Shown here: in pieces, positions 3,870 through 5,153 of the stretch
Position numbering within the stretch: the stretch's first letter is position 1
Layout of the letters: each line of letters starts with the position of its first letter
Made by a program: the position numbers and the translations under genes
The notes under the pieces: generated by a model
What the model was told of the DNA's origin: nothing
The model's database searches: none
The model's input: the letters and a program-made list of their open reading frames with translations, nothing else
NCBI GenBank assembly: GCA_946479335.1
Contig: CAMLFP010000396.1
Coordinates: 1-5,153 of the forward strand
Origin: an uncultured Archangium sp.
GTDB lineage: Bacteria; Myxococcota; Myxococcia; Myxococcales; Myxococcaceae
Length of the DNA: 5,153 bases
Direction of reading: 5' to 3'

Positions 3870-5153
3870 ATGGCTCGCATCAAGAAAGTCCTCGTCGCCA
3901 ACCGCGGCGAAATCGCGCTCCGTGTCATGCGCACCTGCAAGGAGCTGGGCCTCAAGACGGTGGCCGTGTTCTCCGAAGCCGACCGCAGCGCGCCGCACGT
4001 GCGCTACGCCGACGAAGCGGTGTGCGTCGGCAAGGCCGCCAGCCGCGAGAGCTACCTGCTCATCGACAACATCCTCGACGCCGCGCGGAAAACGGGCGCC
4101 GACGCGATTCACCCGGGCTACGGCTTCCTCAGCGAGAACGCGGCGTTCGTGCGCGCGTGCGACAAGGCGGGCCTGACGTTCATCGGGCCGCCCGCGAGCG
4201 CGATGGATGCGATGGGCGAGAAGACCATGGCCCGGCGCAACATGATCGCCGCCGGTGTGCCCGTGGTGCCCGGCACCGACCGGCCCTTCGAGAACTTCGA
4301 GCAGGCGCGCGACTTCGCGAAGAAGATCGGCTTCCCGGTGATGCTCAAGGCGGCGGGCGGCGGCGGCGGCAAGGGCATGCGCCGCGTCGACAGGCTGGAA
4401 GACCTCGACAGCGCGTGGCGCAACGCGAAGAGCGAGGCCCTCAGCTCGTTCAACAACGACGCGGTGTACATGGAGAAGTTCCTCGACCAGCCGCACCACG
4501 TGGAGATCCAGGTCTTCGGCGACACGCACGGCAACGTCATCCACTTGAACGAGCGCGAGTGCAGTGCGCAGCGGCGCAACCAGAAGGTCGTCGAGGAGTC
4601 GCCCTCGCCCATCCTCACGCCGGAGCTGCGCAGCGCGATGGGCGAAGTCGCGGTGAAGGCCGCGAAGGCGGTGAACTACGTCGGCGCGGGCACCTGCGAG
4701 TTCCTCGTCGACTCCTCGCGCAACTTCTACTTCCTCGAGATGAACACCCGCCTGCAGGTCGAGCACCCGGTGACGGAGTGGACGCACGGCCTCGATCTCG
4801 TCGCGTGGCAGCTCCACGTCGCGCAGGGCGGCGTGCTGCCGCTGCTGCAGACGCCTCCGCTGCGCGGGCACAGCATCGAGGTGCGCGTGTACGCCGAAGA
4901 CCCGGGCACCAACTTCATGCCGTCGCCCGGCACCATCGCGCGGCTGCGCGTACCGAGCGGCCCGTACGTGCGCGACGACTCCGGCGTGTACGAGGGCTAC
5001 CGGGTGCCCAACTTCTATGACCCGATGATCTCCAAGCTCTCGGTGTGGGCGCCCACGCGCGCGGAGGCCATCTTGAAGATGCGCCGCGCGCTGGACGAGT
5101 ACGTGCTCACCGGCATCACCACCAACCTGCGCTACCTGAAGCAGATTCTGCTG
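3870..5153 (+). CDS. accC: Biotin carboxylase subunit of acetyl-/propionyl-CoA carboxylase (3' truncated by window)
   Basis: This enzyme carboxylates biotin on its carrier protein using ATP and bicarbonate, giving carboxybiotin for malonyl-CoA or methylmalonyl-CoA synthesis. The window holds 428 codons with no stop, so the C-terminus is missing. Visible parts: the biotin carboxylase N-domain (KKVLVANRGEIALRVMRT, 5-22; HPGYGFLSENA, 81-91), and the ATP-grasp domain with Lys118, Lys160 and the glycine-rich loop AAGGGGGKGM (161-170). Next come ERECSAQRRNQKVVEE (228-243), Glu277, and FLEMNTRLQVEHPVTE (288-303, with Glu290, Asn292, Arg294). The C-domain begins with IEVRVYAEDP (336-345, Arg339 aligning with E. 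coli AccC Arg338). By alignment from memory, all catalytic residues are present. The RRNQKV form and the YDPMISKL segment (383-390) resemble propionyl-CoA carboxylase alpha more than E. coli AccC, so pccA is an alternative name. Whether a biotin carrier domain is fused lies beyond the edge. The ATG follows a -10-like element by 6 nt and lacks a Shine-Dalgarno sequence. Divergent from the oxidoreductase gene. Confidence 0.93.
   Translation, partial: MARIKKVLVANRGEIALRVMRTCKELGLKTVAVFSEADRSAPHVRYADEAVCVGKAASRESYLLIDNILDAARKTGADAIHPGYGFLSENAAFVRACDKAGLTFIGPPASAMDAMGEKTMARRNMIAAGVPVVPGTDRPFENFEQARDFAKKIGFPVMLKAAGGGGGKGMRRVDRLEDLDSAWRNAKSEALSSFNNDAVYMEKFLDQPHHVEIQVFGDTHGNVIHLNERECSAQRRNQKVVEESPSPILTPELRSAMGEVAVKAAKAVNYVGAGTCEFLVDSSRNFYFLEMNTRLQVEHPVTEWTHGLDLVAWQLHVAQGGVLPLLQTPPLRGHSIEVRVYAEDPGTNFMPSPGTIARLRVPSGPYVRDDSGVYEGYRVPNFYDPMISKLSVWAPTRAEAILKMRRALDEYVLTGITTNLRYLKQILL

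Noticed and set aside
3822..4871. A 350-codon upstream extension of the oxidoreductase frame on the minus strand, with no stop codons, antisense to the biotin carboxylase gene.
   Set aside because: Long stop-free antisense frames are expected in very GC-rich coding DNA. The extension has an Arg/Ala/His/Val-biased composition with no recognisable domain, and the Rossmann domain begins naturally at the ATG at 3821.
3785..5020. A 411-codon plus-strand frame overlapping accC in another frame.
   Set aside because: Arg/Gly/Ala/Gln-rich translation with no domain; the biotin carboxylase frame accounts for the region fully.

Overview
The window looks like a piece of a Myxococcota chromosome, most likely from the Cystobacterineae (Myxococcus/Corallococcus/Archangium-like). 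It is very GC-rich, with strong G/C bias at third codon positions. It also carries a member of the DUF2378/TIGR02265 family, which is a paralogous family described from Myxococcus xanthus. That protein is the best taxonomic marker here. No mobile element, phage gene, CRISPR array, tRNA or rRNA was seen.

Layout from left to right: positions 1-96 hold no assignable gene. A DUF2378 protein lies on the minus strand (97-639), divergent from thiL on the plus strand (683-1582). A 65-residue YgaP-type (DUF2892) membrane protein follows (1629-1826), then a strong hairpin (1835-1859) and a putatively secreted 244-residue protein of unknown family (1912-2646). That gene converges, with only 2 bp between stop codons, on a saccharopine dehydrogenase-like/trans-acting enoyl reductase-like oxidoreductase on the minus strand (2649-3821). 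The oxidoreductase is divergent, across 48 bp, from a biotin carboxylase (accC or pccA type, 3870 to beyond the right edge).

Functionally this is mostly ordinary housekeeping DNA: thiamine diphosphate synthesis (ThiL), a small membrane protein, and acyl-CoA carboxylation. The oxidoreductase, whose relatives act on lipids, shares an intergenic region with the carboxylase, so a link in acyl-CoA or lipid metabolism is possible but unproven. I see no evidence of a multi-gene defence, secretion or biosynthetic system.

The most interesting pattern is in the start regions. All four plus-strand genes have an STAC-type element 11-13 nt before the start codon and no well-placed Shine-Dalgarno sequence. 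The minus-strand DUF2378 gene has TATAAG 14 nt before its GTG. This geometry fits -10 boxes that direct leaderless transcripts.
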